This document shows, piece by piece, positions 1-8,993 of a DNA stretch of 64,000 nt (positions are counted from its first letter, which is position 1; each line of letters starts with the position of its first letter). Origin of the DNA: Bacillus norwichensis (GTDB lineage: Bacteria; Bacillota; Bacilli; Bacillales; Bacillaceae_C). The DNA lies in the NCBI RefSeq assembly GCF_014836955.1, contig NZ_JACSPV010000007.1, positions 62,001 to 126,000 of the forward strand, read 5' to 3'. The position numbers and the translations under genes were made by a program. Under the pieces are notes generated by a model. The model saw only the letters and a list, made by a program, of their open reading frames with translations, made no database searches and had not been told where the DNA came from.

Positions 1-1
1 A

Positions 2-709
2 TGGTTTGCTGCCTACGATGAAATGGTCAACGCTAAATTCAGAAAAGGTATATTCACTTATATCGCGGCGGCTGTATTGATTAAAAATTCAGGGTCTGCC
101 CCTGAAGAGTATCGTTCAATTATCGCGAGGGCAAAAAAAATTTACGAAAGGATGAAGAAAGAGCATTTCTTTTTGACATTCAGTGAAGATTATCCCCTTG
201 CAATGCTTCTGGCTGCAACACAAACTGATCAAATCATTGAGCGCAATGAGCGTTTTTATGACGCCTTGAACCGTAACGGATTTCGAAAAGGAAACCATTT
301 GCAAATGCTGAGTCATATTTTGACACTCGCCCACGAAGAGAGCGCCGAAGTGTTGGTAAGCCGGACCACTCAAGTGTTTGACCAATTCAAAGAAGTCGGT
401 ATCAAACAAAAAACACTGTATTATCCAGTGATGGGAATGCTTGCCATGATCCCTCCTGCGGAATTAGATGTGCAGGAAGTTTATCAAGCATACGAGCAAC
501 TTAATCAGACAAAACCATTCAAATGGCAAAAGGATTTGAACGCAACTCTTGCTGCTAGCTTTTATGTAAAAAATAAATTGGAACATTCAACTCTTATAGA
601 GTCAAGCCTATTTACAACAATCGAAACTATTTTACAAGCTCAACAAGCAGCTATGACCGCTACTATAACAGCTGCTGTAGTCACTACAAATTCAAATTCA
701 GGAAGCTGA
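2..709 (+). CDS. DUF4003 family protein, 5' end outside the window
   Basis: The reading frame is open from base 2, so the gene starts upstream of the window; the first internal ATG is at 23. The visible part is about 235 residues of a mostly helical soluble protein with no signal peptide. It ends in a low-complexity Ala/Thr/Gln tail with NSNSGS, as I recall for DUF4003 proteins of Bacillus, which are usually above 300 residues. Function is unknown. The stop codon lies inside a strong terminator hairpin, so this is the last gene of its unit. Family assignment is by overall resemblance only. Confidence 0.7.
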   Translation, partial: WFAAYDEMVNAKFRKGIFTYIAAAVLIKNSGSAPEEYRSIIARAKKIYERMKKEHFFLTFSEDYPLAMLLAATQTDQIIERNERFYDALNRNGFRKGNHLQMLSHILTLAHEESAEVLVSRTTQVFDQFKEVGIKQKTLYYPVMGMLAMIPPAELDVQEVYQAYEQLNQTKPFKWQKDLNATLAASFYVKNKLEHSTLIESSLFTTIETILQAQQAAMTATITAAVVTTNSNSGS

Positions 710-758
710 AAAGCTGGGGATGAACCATGATTTATGGCATCCCCGGCTTTTCAGTTCT
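706..758 (+). terminator. Rho-independent terminator after the DUF4003 gene
   Basis: A 17-base arm (706-722) pairs with 738-754 with one G-T pair. The right arm carries CTTTT but only a weak T-tract follows. The left arm overlaps the stop codon. Confidence 0.8.
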
Positions 759-1137
759 TATGGCGAAATGTGTGACTGCAACTATGTACTCAAACCCTGA
801 ATAAGAAAGGCACCGACCTCAAAAAAATATTGCACTAGTCTCTCAAATCGAGAAGAACTTTTAATGTGAGTTGTGATGTAAACTTCACAGTACATTTATT
901 TCGTCATTTGTAACAATTCAAGTGTACAATTCGAACAATAAGTTTTACCCTATATAAAATAGATGTACTATTGTTTGAGGAAAACTATTCTAGGATTGGT
1001 TGATTAACAAAATATTTTCTTCAAAAAAATGGGTTTTAAAAACATATTACAAATTTTTTGTGAAACTTAGTTGCATTATGGAAAATCATACATATCTTTT
1101 GAATGTTAGATTTAAATATAGCCTTTCTTAATTGACA

Positions 1138-1156
1138 TTGACAGGTTATCAGTCAA
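1138..1156. promoter_or_regulatory. TetR-type operator-like dyad 1
   Basis: TTGACAGG-N3-TCAGTCAA is an imperfect 8-3-8 dyad. Its right half is identical to that of the perfect dyad at 1515. The form is typical of TetR-family operators, but no TetR gene is nearby. Confidence 0.4.
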
Positions 1157-1168
1157 GAAGTATGATAG

Positions 1169-1384
1169 AACCACCTAATTGATAATCAATATCATTTAGT
1201 TCAATTATTAAATTTAGCTTTTAAAGATTCTCTTAAAAGTGATAAATTGAATTTTCCACGTGAAGTGCCGAATCATGTAGATTGGATTGCTGCAATTCTT
1301 GCTATACGTTCAGCCTTATTCCATTTAAATATTGAGGCATTGTCGAAAAAAAAATTCTTCTACAAGTGTGGGTTGTCGCCGTGA
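1169..1384 (+). pseudogene. Decayed coding fragment, unknown family
   Basis: A frame open for 71 codons has no ATG, GTG or TTG start with a ribosome site, yet encodes a protein-like peptide (for example PNHVDWIAAILAIRSA) and ends next to an A9 tract. It lies between two operator-like dyads in otherwise empty AT-rich DNA. I do not recognise the family. A gene that lost its 5' end, or is frameshifted at the A9 run, would explain it; chance is also possible. Confidence 0.3.
1180..1194. promoter_or_regulatory. Fur-box-like site
   Basis: TGATAATCAATATCA matches the 7-1-7 Fur consensus TGATAATnATTATCA at all positions but one. It stands alone about 420 bases upstream of the AraC-type regulator and has no obvious promoter of its own, so it may be a relic. 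Confidence 0.35.
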
Positions 1385-1390
1385 AAGTTG

Positions 1391-1483
1391 TTACCTTAAA
1401 TCCGTTACGATTGGTGTGAATTGGCAAATTGTTTGTACATGCAATATTTGCTTTCGTTCCGCGGCATTTTTTACTAGATTCAT
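1391..1483 (-). pseudogene. Short 30-codon ORF with strong ribosome site, probable gene remnant
   Basis: On the minus strand AGGAGG sits 10 bases before an ATG at 1483. The frame runs 30 codons (MNLVKNAAERKQIL at the start) and then stops. The perfect TetR-type dyad at 1515 lies just upstream, where an operator would be for this gene. The product resembles the start of a longer protein cut short, but no family is recognisable. A genuine small protein cannot be excluded. Confidence 0.3.
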
Positions 1484-1514
1484 TAATTGAGCTACCTCCT
1501 TTTTACATAGGCAC

Positions 1515-1533
1515 TTGACTGACTATCAGTCAA
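1515..1533. promoter_or_regulatory. Perfect 8-3-8 TetR-type operator dyad
   Basis: TTGACTGA-CTA-TCAGTCAA is a perfect palindrome around a 3-base centre. It lies between the divergent remnant ORF (start at 1483, minus) and the AraC-type gene (start at 1614, plus), so it could control either. Confidence 0.55.
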
Positions 1534-1566
1534 ATAAATAGAGTGAAATTTTTAAAAAGAATTTAT

Positions 1567-1585
1567 TTGAGTGACAATCGGTCAA
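1567..1585. promoter_or_regulatory. TetR-type operator-like dyad 3
   Basis: TTGAGTGA-CAA-TCGGTCAA has the same 8-3-8 layout as the sites at 1138 and 1515. It lies 28 bases before the AraC-type start codon, in the position of an operator over its leader. Confidence 0.45.
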
Positions 1586-1613
1586 AAGTTGAGAGTAAGG
1601 AGCTGATAGTAAA

Positions 1614-2630
1614 ATGGCGTTAAACGTAGCCAAGATTCATGATTTATTTGACCAGTTTACGGAGTTGGTAGAAGGACAAGTTCAGCAAAGTAATTTGGAA
1701 CAAAAACTTACCATTCCTTCTCACATAGGTAAGGGTAACGTGACAAGAACACGGATTCGTCCCGGTATGGAAATTATGATGACGGATATTACTTTCAAGC
1801 AAGATATGAAACTTCAAATTCAGGAATCCTGCCAATTATTTGAATTGAGTTATTGTATTAGTGGCGAGATCCATTGCGATTGGAACGGCAAGAGCAGCCA
1901 TACGATTTCACAAACGGGGAATGTCCTCTTTCTAGAGGATGTTCGAGTCTTTGAAGAAAAAAAAGCAGATATCCGAAATCAGCTTCTTGAAATAAGGTTC
2001 ACGCCCGATGAACTGTTGCGTTACGCTGAGGATGTAACAGAGCAACGGAAAATGGAGACTTGGCTTAAACATCACCGTGGAAATATTGATCAATATCCGA
2101 CCACTCCGGCCATCCAAAGATGTGTATCCGAAATGATCCATTGTACACATCTTGGAACAATGAAAAGGTTGTATATGGAGAGTAAGGCATTAGAATTTTT
2201 ATCCTTATTTGGAGAGTCAGATGGATACGATAATATCGGAGGAAGCATAATGCTGCGCCGCGATGATATTTCCAGGCTGAAACATGCCCATGAACTAGTG
2301 CAACAGCATCTTGAACAGCCACTATCAATTCGCGAATTAGCAAGGCGAATTGGGATGAATGAATTTAAGCTAAAAAAAGGATTCCGCGAGTTGTTTGGCA
2401 TGACAATTTTTGAGCTTGTGCGTCAAAAAAGGATGGAGAAAGCACTATGGTATATGGAAGTAGCACATTTGAATGTCGGAGAAACGGCTGCTTCGGTTGG
2501 CTATAGCAACGCCAGCAATTTCACCACGGCTTTTCGCAAGCACTATGGCTGTAATCCAAGTGATCTTATAAAACGTATCAGTCAACTGAATATGGAGCAA
2601 AGCAAATTGAAAAATGATTCCAATCAATAG
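1614..2630 (+). CDS. AraC/XylS family regulator, PchR-like, of the adjacent siderophore locus
   Basis: This 338-residue protein has an N-terminal ligand-binding region (about 20-210) and a C-terminal double helix-turn-helix (about 228-325). The first recognition helix includes IRELARRIGMNEFKLKKGF and the second is followed by GYSNASNFTTAFRKHYG. The MNEFKLKKGFRELFG signature is typical of PchR/AlcR-type regulators that activate siderophore genes when the ferric siderophore binds. The ribosome site TAAGGAG precedes the ATG. The gene converges with the siderophore uptake operon at 2802-7199, which is its likely target (inference from position and family). Two operator-like dyads lie in its leader. 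Confidence 0.8.
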   Translation: MALNVAKIHDLFDQFTELVEGQVQQSNLEQKLTIPSHIGKGNVTRTRIRPGMEIMMTDITFKQDMKLQIQESCQLFELSYCISGEIHCDWNGKSSHTISQTGNVLFLEDVRVFEEKKADIRNQLLEIRFTPDELLRYAEDVTEQRKMETWLKHHRGNIDQYPTTPAIQRCVSEMIHCTHLGTMKRLYMESKALEFLSLFGESDGYDNIGGSIMLRRDDISRLKHAHELVQQHLEQPLSIRELARRIGMNEFKLKKGFRELFGMTIFELVRQKRMEKALWYMEVAHLNVGETAASVGYSNASNFTTAFRKHYGCNPSDLIKRISQLNMEQSKLKNDSNQ

Positions 2631-2726
2631 CTTTATACAAGCAGACCTTTATTAAGAAATGACCTGTATTATCACATTTGTTTAATGCTTCGCTGTATCA
2701 ATTAATTGCATCTATGTACACTAAAA

Positions 2727-2763
2727 GCGGCTCGACATTAAGGAGGATATAATGTCAAGCCGC
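2727..2763. terminator. Hairpin between convergent regulator and uptake operon
   Basis: GCGGCT and GACATT arms (2727-2739) pair with AATGTC and AGCCGC (2751-2763) around an 11-base loop, with one mismatch. Only T4 follows on the minus side, so termination may be weak. It is the only candidate between the two stop codons. Confidence 0.5.
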
Positions 2764-2801
2764 AGCAACGTATAGCTCAGATAGATCTTTTCTGCACTTT
2801 T

Positions 2802-3563
2802 TCAGGGAAAATATGCGATTGCCAAATCCCCCGTAATCGGATTGGAGTAAACCTCACAATCAATTTCATAAACTTGCCTGATAAGCTCCTTTGTTAAAAC
2901 TTCCTTGGGCCTTCCCGAGACAAGGACCTTCCCTTGTTTGATCACATAAAGAATATCACAATACGCAGATGCCATAGAAAGATCCTGCAGTGCAGCAAGA
3001 ACGCCAATATTTAGCGATTTGACGACAGTTAGAATCTGCAGCTGATATTTAATATCCAAATGATTTGTTGGCTCGTCGAGAATTAAAAATTGGGGTCGCT
3101 GTGCTATTGCTCTAGCCAGTATCACACGTTGTTTTTCACCGCCCGATAACGTCAAATAACTCCTATCCGCATACTCAGTCAGATTGACCCTTTCCAATGA
3201 ATCCGCAACAATTTGATAATCTTGTTTATTATCTAATTCCATGAGATGCTTATGAGGTGTTCGCCCCATCATCACCATCTCACGAACAGTAAAATCAAAG
3301 CTCAATTCATTGAATTGACCAACCACGCTCATATCTTTTGAGATCATGCGCGCTGATGATTTCAAAACATCCGTCTCCCCCAAAAAAACAGAGCCCTTTT
3401 GCGGTTTAATGACTTTATAAATACTTTTTAACAAAGTGGATTTCCCACATCCATTGGGCCCAACGATTCCGACAAACTGTCCATTCTCCACTTTAATACT
3501 GATATCTTTTATAACGTCTGTCCCCGCTAAAGTGACTGATATGTGATCTGCTGTCAGGTTCAA
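2802..3563 (-). CDS. Iron-siderophore ABC transporter ATP-binding protein (FecE/FhuC type)
   Basis: A 253-residue ATPase energising ferric siderophore import. Walker A GPNGCGKST, Q-loop region, signature LSGGEKQR and Walker B FLILDEPTNHLD are all present, so it should be active. A TTG at 3563 is the best start: the GGGGGG of the permease C-terminus lies 7 bases upstream and the permease stop ends one base before it. An in-frame ATG at 3584 lies inside the permease gene with no ribosome site. It is the last gene of the operon. Confidence 0.9.
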   Translation of the reverse strand: MNLTADHISVTLAGTDVIKDISIKVENGQFVGIVGPNGCGKSTLLKSIYKVIKPQKGSVFLGETDVLKSSARMISKDMSVVGQFNELSFDFTVREMVMMGRTPHKHLMELDNKQDYQIVADSLERVNLTEYADRSYLTLSGGEKQRVILARAIAQRPQFLILDEPTNHLDIKYQLQILTVVKSLNIGVLAALQDLSMASAYCDILYVIKQGKVLVSGRPKEVLTKELIRQVYEIDCEVYSNPITGDLAIAYFP

Positions 3564-3564
3564 T

Positions 3565-4680
3565 TTACTTCCCCCCGAATCCATAACTTTTTTTGATTAA
3601 TATATACATAAATACCGGTGCGCCCAGAAGGGACGTGACAATTCCAATCGGCAATTCTCCATTCGGTATGATGGTTCTCGCAAACACATCCGTCCATATC
3701 ATGAATAAGGCACCAAAAAGAATAGCGACAGGAACAAGCCGCTTATGGTTTGAGCCGACAACACTGCGTACTATATGGGGAACAATCAAACCCACAAACC
3801 CGATAATTCCGCAAGTTGAGACAAGAACACCAGTGACGATCGAGGAGATCACCATATACACCCGTCTATAATTGTTTAGATTAATTCCCAACGTAACCGC
3901 TGTTTCTTCCCCCATTAGCATCGTATTCATGACTCTGAATTGAAACAGAAAAAAGAGCGCCGCAGCAAGGACTACTGCCGTCACAAGCGGAAGCGTCCCC
4001 CACTCCGCAGATGTCAAACTTCCCATTGTCCAAAAGGATATAGATCGAATGCCCTCGGCATTTTTGGCAAAGTAAATAATAAAGTTGGAAAAAGCACTAC
4101 ACAGCGCGTTAATGACCGTTCCGGCCAAAATCAGTTTGACTGAGGAAACTTTCCCGCCGATGCTGGCAAGGCCCAAAACAAGAACGGCTGCTGCCAACGC
4201 GCCAATAAACGCCCATGAGGCAACACCAAACTCTCCAAGAATTCCTCCTATACCAAAACCGAGCATAATCGCGAATGTCGCGCCTAGTGAAGCACCGGAC
4301 GAAATTCCGAGTAAGAACGGGTCTGCCAGCGGATTTTGAACGGATGCCTGCATGACGGTTCCACAAAGCGCCAATCCAGCGCCGGTTACCAACGCCAGCA
4401 GCACTCTCGGAAAGCGGATTTGCCAAATCACATCCAAAAACATGGCACTTTCATCCGCTGTGATGTGGTCGGTTTGTATCCCGGTGATTTGCTCCACCAA
4501 AATCCAAAAAGATTGACCGAAAGGAATGGATACTTGCCCAATGGATACCGAAACGACGATTGAAATTCCAACCGCAACAACCAGTACAGCTACGATTACC
4601 GAGAAAAGGGATCGTTTTTTTATCTTGCTTTCTGTATCAAACAAATTGTTTTTGAGTTCTCTTCTTTGTGCAGTTGCCAT
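3565..4680 (-). CDS. Iron-siderophore ABC transporter permease (FecCD family)
   Basis: A 371-residue inner-membrane permease with about nine or ten hydrophobic helices after a cationic cytoplasmic N-terminus. The FecCD hallmark is visible in the middle (ASVQNPLADPFLLGISSGAS) and in the coupling region (GIIGFVGLIVPHIVR). There is one fused-size permease, so it probably forms a homodimer. It starts at an ATG behind AGGAG, 2 bases after the stop of the binding protein, showing translational coupling. Confidence 0.92.
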   Translation of the reverse strand: MATAQRRELKNNLFDTESKIKKRSLFSVIVAVLVVAVGISIVVSVSIGQVSIPFGQSFWILVEQITGIQTDHITADESAMFLDVIWQIRFPRVLLALVTGAGLALCGTVMQASVQNPLADPFLLGISSGASLGATFAIMLGFGIGGILGEFGVASWAFIGALAAAVLVLGLASIGGKVSSVKLILAGTVINALCSAFSNFIIYFAKNAEGIRSISFWTMGSLTSAEWGTLPLVTAVVLAAALFFLFQFRVMNTMLMGEETAVTLGINLNNYRRVYMVISSIVTGVLVSTCGIIGFVGLIVPHIVRSVVGSNHKRLVPVAILFGALFMIWTDVFARTIIPNGELPIGIVTSLLGAPVFMYILIKKSYGFGGK

Positions 4681-4682
4681 GC

Positions 4683-5717
4683 CTATTCTCCTTTGAATAG
4701 TTCAGGATGAACATACTTGGCAACATCATTGTACAAATCCGTAAGTCCGAGACTCCCGCGTACTGCAGTTGTATACTCGACAACCTTCACGTTGCCGGTT
4801 TTAATTGCAGTCGCATTTTTCAATTTTGGATTGAGCAGATATTTATTGATCAATGCCTCACTATCTGATTTTTGGAATCCAGTGATGATGATTTTGTCGG
4901 GATTCACCGATAGAATAGATTCCTCCGACATCTCTACATATGTTTCCTTAGATACTTTGATATACTCGCCGCCCACGCCTTCAATTATTTCATCAATAAG
5001 GCAAAGTGATGGGCCATAATAATAAGTCGTTTCTCCGCTCGTTCCAAGCAGCAGAACTTTTGGCTTATCCTTTGTCTGTGACGTTTTTTTCTGAATTTCA
5101 CTGATTTGTTCTTTCTGCTTCTCCACAAAGGCATTCGTTTTCTCTTCGATATTCAGTACGCTGCCCAAATTCATAATATCCTCGAAAAAACTGTCGATAG
5201 TGCGTCCAGTTGTATAGTTGATTCCGGCAAGCACAGGAATGCCTCTCTTGTTCCAGAAAGAAATATCTCCTATTCGTTCTTTCTGAAATGCGGATGACAT
5301 GGAAATAATCAAATCCGGTTGCAACTCCAGAATGGCTTCCTTGGAAGGCCACATGTCCGTCATAATCGGGAGCTTTTTAATTTGTTCCTCATATTCAGAA
5401 AAGGATTTGTCCAAATATGCCAGTCCAACGATTCTTTTCTCTTCGCCAAAGGCAATCATCCACTCCGCGAAACCTTGCCCAATCACCACAATGCGTTGCG
5501 GTTCTTTTTCAATGGTCTGCTTCATTTCTGTACCTGCATCGTCATAAATCGTCAAGGTCAACGGGTAATGACTTTTTCCCATCGAGTTGCCTTCAGTTGC
5601 TTCGGGACGATTCTGATTAGACGCTTTTGGTTCAACTGTTTTTTGCGAGCAAGCGGACAACATGATCAAACAAAGGATCATGGTCATAAAAATAGCTACG
5701 TTTTTCTTTGTAAACAT
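4683..5717 (-). CDS. Siderophore-binding lipoprotein of the ABC importer
   Basis: A 344-residue substrate-binding protein. The lipoprotein signal peptide has lipobox LSAC (Cys23), so it is anchored to the outer face of the membrane. The body has the two-lobed helical-backbone fold pattern of class III binding proteins (RIVVIGQGFAEWMIAFGEE near the first lobe, PDKIIITGF in the second). AGGAGG precedes its ATG. It follows the MFS gene by 33 bases in the same operon. The siderophore bound cannot be told from sequence. Confidence 0.9.
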   Translation of the reverse strand: MFTKKNVAIFMTMILCLIMLSACSQKTVEPKASNQNRPEATEGNSMGKSHYPLTLTIYDDAGTEMKQTIEKEPQRIVVIGQGFAEWMIAFGEEKRIVGLAYLDKSFSEYEEQIKKLPIMTDMWPSKEAILELQPDLIISMSSAFQKERIGDISFWNKRGIPVLAGINYTTGRTIDSFFEDIMNLGSVLNIEEKTNAFVEKQKEQISEIQKKTSQTKDKPKVLLLGTSGETTYYYGPSLCLIDEIIEGVGGEYIKVSKETYVEMSEESILSVNPDKIIITGFQKSDSEALINKYLLNPKLKNATAIKTGNVKVVEYTTAVRGSLGLTDLYNDVAKYVHPELFKGE

Positions 5718-5750
5718 AAATTCTTCCTCCTGGTATTAGACAACTTGATA

Positions 5751-7199
5751 TTAAGTGTTATGTTGATTTCGTAGAAAACTAAGGCAAACAAAAGCTGCTA
5801 GAGCAAGTGCTCCGCAAGCCGTTAAAGAGACGGAAAATGCTCTTACATAGTCGGACAGGGTTGCATTTTTCAAGGGCTGTTGCAAAGCGGTAGAAAATAA
5901 AATGCTAATCAGCGCAACACCCAGCGAGTTTGCCAAGTACATCACAGTATTGAACAGACCTGAACCCGCCCCTACATTCTTCGCCGGCACAGTACCAAGT
6001 ACAACTCGGGTAAGCGGCGTTGTGACCAGTCCAAGTCCCATGCCATACGTTAGCAGAAGCACCATGTATGGCATCTGCAACAGATGCATCGCATCGATAC
6101 GCAGCAACAAGACAAATAAAAAACAACAGCTTGCCGTGATCAACGCACCTGTTTTCAGCACAGCCATCCCCCAACGGTCTACCACTCGCGATGAGATCAG
6201 AGAGGTCAGGAAAAAACCGCAGCCAAGAGGCAGAAAAGCGAGACTCGTCGCTTGGGCATCGAAATGCAAACCAAACTGCAAATAATACGTCAAGATAAAA
6301 AAGAAAGAAAACATGCTAAGGTAAATTAAAACAACGGAAAGCATCCCCACGCCAAATAAACGTTGCTTAAAAATAGTCAAATCGACAAGCGGTGCGTTCT
6401 CACATTTTTGCTTATGAATTTCTACTGCTATAAATGCAAGTAGTAACAGCAGTGAAAGAGCCAGACAACCCCATATCCAATGCGGCCATCCTTGTTTTTG
6501 TCCTTCTGATAACGGATAAACAAGCAGAAATAGCCCGCTCATAATAAAGAATGTACCGGTCCAATCGATCCTTTGGGTCGGGTTGCCATGCGACTCCGGC
6601 AGAAATGGCAAGCACAAAAGAACAAGAATACCGAAGGGAACATTGAAAAAAAATACAGTTCTCCACCCCAAATCAAACACGTTCCAATTGACTAGAATGC
6701 CTCCCAGAGTGAGCCCAAATGCAAACCCGAATCCGAGCAATGCACCGTAAATGCTGAAGACAAACCCTTTTTCCCGCGGTAAAAAATTAACTTGCATCAT
6801 GGAGAGCACTTGGGGTTGTATAAGCGCCGCAGCAAGTCCTTGTACAATCCGAATGGCAATCAGGAGAGTCGGACTCGTAGCCAAGCCTCCCAGTATGGCC
6901 ATGAGGGTAAACCCGCTCACCCCAATTAGCAGCAGTCGTCTTCTACCGTATATGTCGCCAAGCTTTCCACTGACAATGAGAGCTACGGCCAGACTGAGAG
7001 AAAAGCAGGTCACAATAAGCTGTGCATCGGAAAAACTGGCGTTCAAACTATTCTGTATCAAGGGTAACGCGACCTGTATCATATAGGTATTTAAAGAATT
7101 AAGCAGTATAGGAAGTAGAATGACCGCTAGTGTATACCAACGGCGCGGATCAAGCTGCTGCTCCAGTTCTTCGCCGGCTGTTGAAGTATGATTGAGCAT
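5751..7199 (-). CDS. MFS transporter, DHA2 (14-helix) family, possible siderophore exporter
   Basis: This 482-residue protein has about 14 hydrophobic segments and the MFS loop motif GKLGDIYGRRR between helices 2 and 3. The motif C region (GLGFAFGLTLGGILVNW) is typical of proton-driven exporters. The start at 7199 is chosen because AAGGAGGAG lies 6 bases upstream; a longer frame to 7244 has no ribosome site. It is the first gene of the Fur-boxed operon, so export of a siderophore or a related chelator is plausible. Drug export is the alternative. No siderophore synthesis gene is in the window. Confidence 0.82.
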   Translation of the reverse strand: MLNHTSTAGEELEQQLDPRRWYTLAVILLPILLNSLNTYMIQVALPLIQNSLNASFSDAQLIVTCFSLSLAVALIVSGKLGDIYGRRRLLLIGVSGFTLMAILGGLATSPTLLIAIRIVQGLAAALIQPQVLSMMQVNFLPREKGFVFSIYGALLGFGFAFGLTLGGILVNWNVFDLGWRTVFFFNVPFGILVLLCLPFLPESHGNPTQRIDWTGTFFIMSGLFLLVYPLSEGQKQGWPHWIWGCLALSLLLLLAFIAVEIHKQKCENAPLVDLTIFKQRLFGVGMLSVVLIYLSMFSFFFILTYYLQFGLHFDAQATSLAFLPLGCGFFLTSLISSRVVDRWGMAVLKTGALITASCCFLFVLLLRIDAMHLLQMPYMVLLLTYGMGLGLVTTPLTRVVLGTVPAKNVGAGSGLFNTVMYLANSLGVALISILFSTALQQPLKNATLSDYVRAFSVSLTACGALALAAFVCLSFLRNQHNT

Positions 7200-7361
7200 T
7201 TGTATCTCCTCCTTAAAAACAATCTGCTTCAAGTCCTTCCGCAATGTTTTAGATACGAGTTACAGAATATAAGGCATCCAACATCCATATGTTTTTCAAA
7301 AAACCACTCCCCTGTCCTTCTGTTTCTCCCAATTATTGATATGTCCTAAACGGAAATTCAT

Positions 7362-7392
7362 TGAAAATAATTATCAATGATAATGATTATCG
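7362..7392 (-). promoter_or_regulatory. Double Fur box of the siderophore operon
   Basis: Two overlapping 7-1-7 sites, TGAAAATAATTATCA (7362-7376) and TGATAATGATTATCG (7378-7392), each match the Fur consensus at 14 of 15 positions. They lie about 165 bases upstream of the MFS start, so iron repression of the operon is expected. Confidence 0.85.
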
Positions 7393-7511
7393 ATTGATTT
7401 GATTTTTTTGTCTACCTGTTGCGGGAGCTTCTCCTTTTATTGAGGGAGCAAAAATTCAAGAGAACAAATGAACCTTGCGTTTCCATTGTTTATCTTTATG
7501 ATTAATGTTTC

Positions 7512-7569
7512 ATGAAAGAGTAAAAGAGGGTTAGGAGAACTTCCTCCCCACCCTCTTTTACTCTTTCAT
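7512..7569. terminator. 20-bp perfect inverted repeat, probable terminator
   Basis: Bases 7512-7531 pair perfectly with 7550-7569 around an 18-base loop that holds a smaller GGAG/CTCC hairpin. It lies between the start of the siderophore operon and the 3' end of the gene at 7787, and may end transcription of that operon. No long T-tract follows on either strand. The rest of 7393-7786 shows nothing recognisable. Confidence 0.6.
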
Positions 7570-7786
7570 CTCTAACTCATCTTGCTCACAAATTTGGATG
7601 TTAGCTTTCTAATAGCCTAGCCCATTGCAGGTATTAGTCTTTTATTCTCTATATTTATGTGTAATGCTTTAGAAAGCGCATGTGTAGATTATTTAAAGTA
7701 ATTTTCTGGCTGTTTTCCAGGTTGGATTTTCAAAAAAATATATGGATAATATGAAATCTCTCCATCTTCTACCATACTATTTTCGA

Positions 7787-8308
7787 TCACTTTTTTTGAA
7801 AAGCAGTAATGAAAAAGCATGTCATCCACGCAACAAAGGCAACAACCATTCCCAACTTCAGTCCGATTGCATCCATAAAAGTATCATGCTCCAGAGTAGC
7901 CGGCCCTAATGTCATGAACAGATAGAGAAAGATCAAAAAGAGGATCACATAAAAGCTGCTTCCCAGCAGCCCCATAACCAATTGATCCTTTTTTGGTCTT
8001 TGTACAGAGACTCGAATGGCAATCCATAAGTAAATACTAGTCAATGTTGCTGAAAGCATGACCAAGATATGCAGGTATGGAACCATGAGCAGACCTGACA
8101 GAAAGATCAATCCAATCGCAAATAAGAATAGGACAGCATTCAATACAAACAAAAATAATCCGCTTCTCCATTTATGATGGAACCATTGTTTTTCAGCAAT
8201 TTTTTGTACAATCAGGTGGTTGCCTACTACTTCTATCAGACTTTGCTTTTTAATCAAAATCATGATGATGATTAACATCCCAATTCCAAACACACTCATA
8301 AGACCCAA
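7787..8308 (-). CDS. Hypothetical integral membrane protein
   Basis: About 173 residues with five hydrophobic segments: the N-terminus, two in the middle near FLFVLNAVLFLFAIGLIFLS and LVMLSATLTSIYLWIAI, and two near the end. I recognise no family. It follows the HAAS gene by 55 bases and probably belongs to the same PadR-controlled unit. The start is uncertain: GGAG lies 8 bases before a TTG at 8308, while a GTG at 8317 is too close to it. Charged loops contain KKQSLIEVV and QRPKKDQ. Confidence 0.6.
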   Translation of the reverse strand: MGLMSVFGIGMLIIIMILIKKQSLIEVVGNHLIVQKIAEKQWFHHKWRSGLFLFVLNAVLFLFAIGLIFLSGLLMVPYLHILVMLSATLTSIYLWIAIRVSVQRPKKDQLVMGLLGSSFYVILFLIFLYLFMTLGPATLEHDTFMDAIGLKLGMVVAFVAWMTCFFITAFQKK

Positions 8309-8363
8309 TTTCCACACTCCTTTTACATAGTAATTCTAGGTATATACTCAAAAAAAAGGAGCA

Positions 8364-8993
8364 TTAATCGAATACCTTGCGTACTCCTACATAATAACCC
8401 GCTTTACTGATTGGAAAAAAGAAAACTGTGGCTGTCAAACACCCAATCAAAAAAGACGATTGTAAAAGGGGATGAAATAATTCAGTCGGCAAAAAAACAA
8501 ACAACGTGATGATCATTAAAAAGATATTCGGAACGATTGCCGCCCTCATTGTTCTTCTTAGCAGACTCTCTCCTTTTGCCCCATATTCTTTTCCAATTTC
8601 ATATCCCATAAATGCCCAATATCCAGAATAGCCAATCAGTATAATCCAAGAGGATTGGAGCAACACTTCCCAAAACATATGTAATAGGACAGATAAATTC
8701 GCGTCAAGGGCCAGAAGCACTCCACAAGCAAAAAACAGTATATTTACAATGATAAACATTTTCTTGGTTCTCTGGGACTCTTTGGTTGAGACATATCTAA
8801 ACTGGCTTGCCAGCTCCTCCGGAGTTCCAATCTGGCTTTGAACCATTATGATTGCTTCCTGTTCAGGAAGCCCGCATTCCTTCATCAGCTCATCCATATG
8901 CCCTTCAATTTCAGCAACAATGGCAGTCTCATTCGGATGATGATCTAACAAAAACCTCAAGCGCTGAAGAAACTCTGCCTTTGTTTCAATCAT
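8364..8993 (-). CDS. HAAS-domain membrane protein (DUF1700-like)
   Basis: A 209-residue protein. Residues 1-70 form the HAAS helical domain ([15 protein letters not shown] ... [14 protein letters not shown]), followed by four hydrophobic helices. Such proteins are regularly encoded next to PadR regulators and are thought to signal with them. The ATG at 8993 overlaps the PadR stop codon (ATGA), a clear sign of coupling, so a longer frame starting at 9128 is rejected. What it senses is unknown. Confidence 0.78.
   Translation of the reverse strand: MIETKAEFLQRLRFLLDHHPNETAIVAEIEGHMDELMKECGLPEQEAIIMVQSQIGTPEELASQFRYVSTKESQRTKKMFIIVNILFFACGVLLALDANLSVLLHMFWEVLLQSSWIILIGYSGYWAFMGYEIGKEYGAKGESLLRRTMRAAIVPNIFLMIITLFVFLPTELFHPLLQSSFLIGCLTATVFFFPISKAGYYVGVRKVFD

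Noticed and set aside
5319-5774. A 151-codon plus-strand ORF opposite the siderophore-binding protein
   Set aside because: It is a shadow of a well-supported lipoprotein gene.
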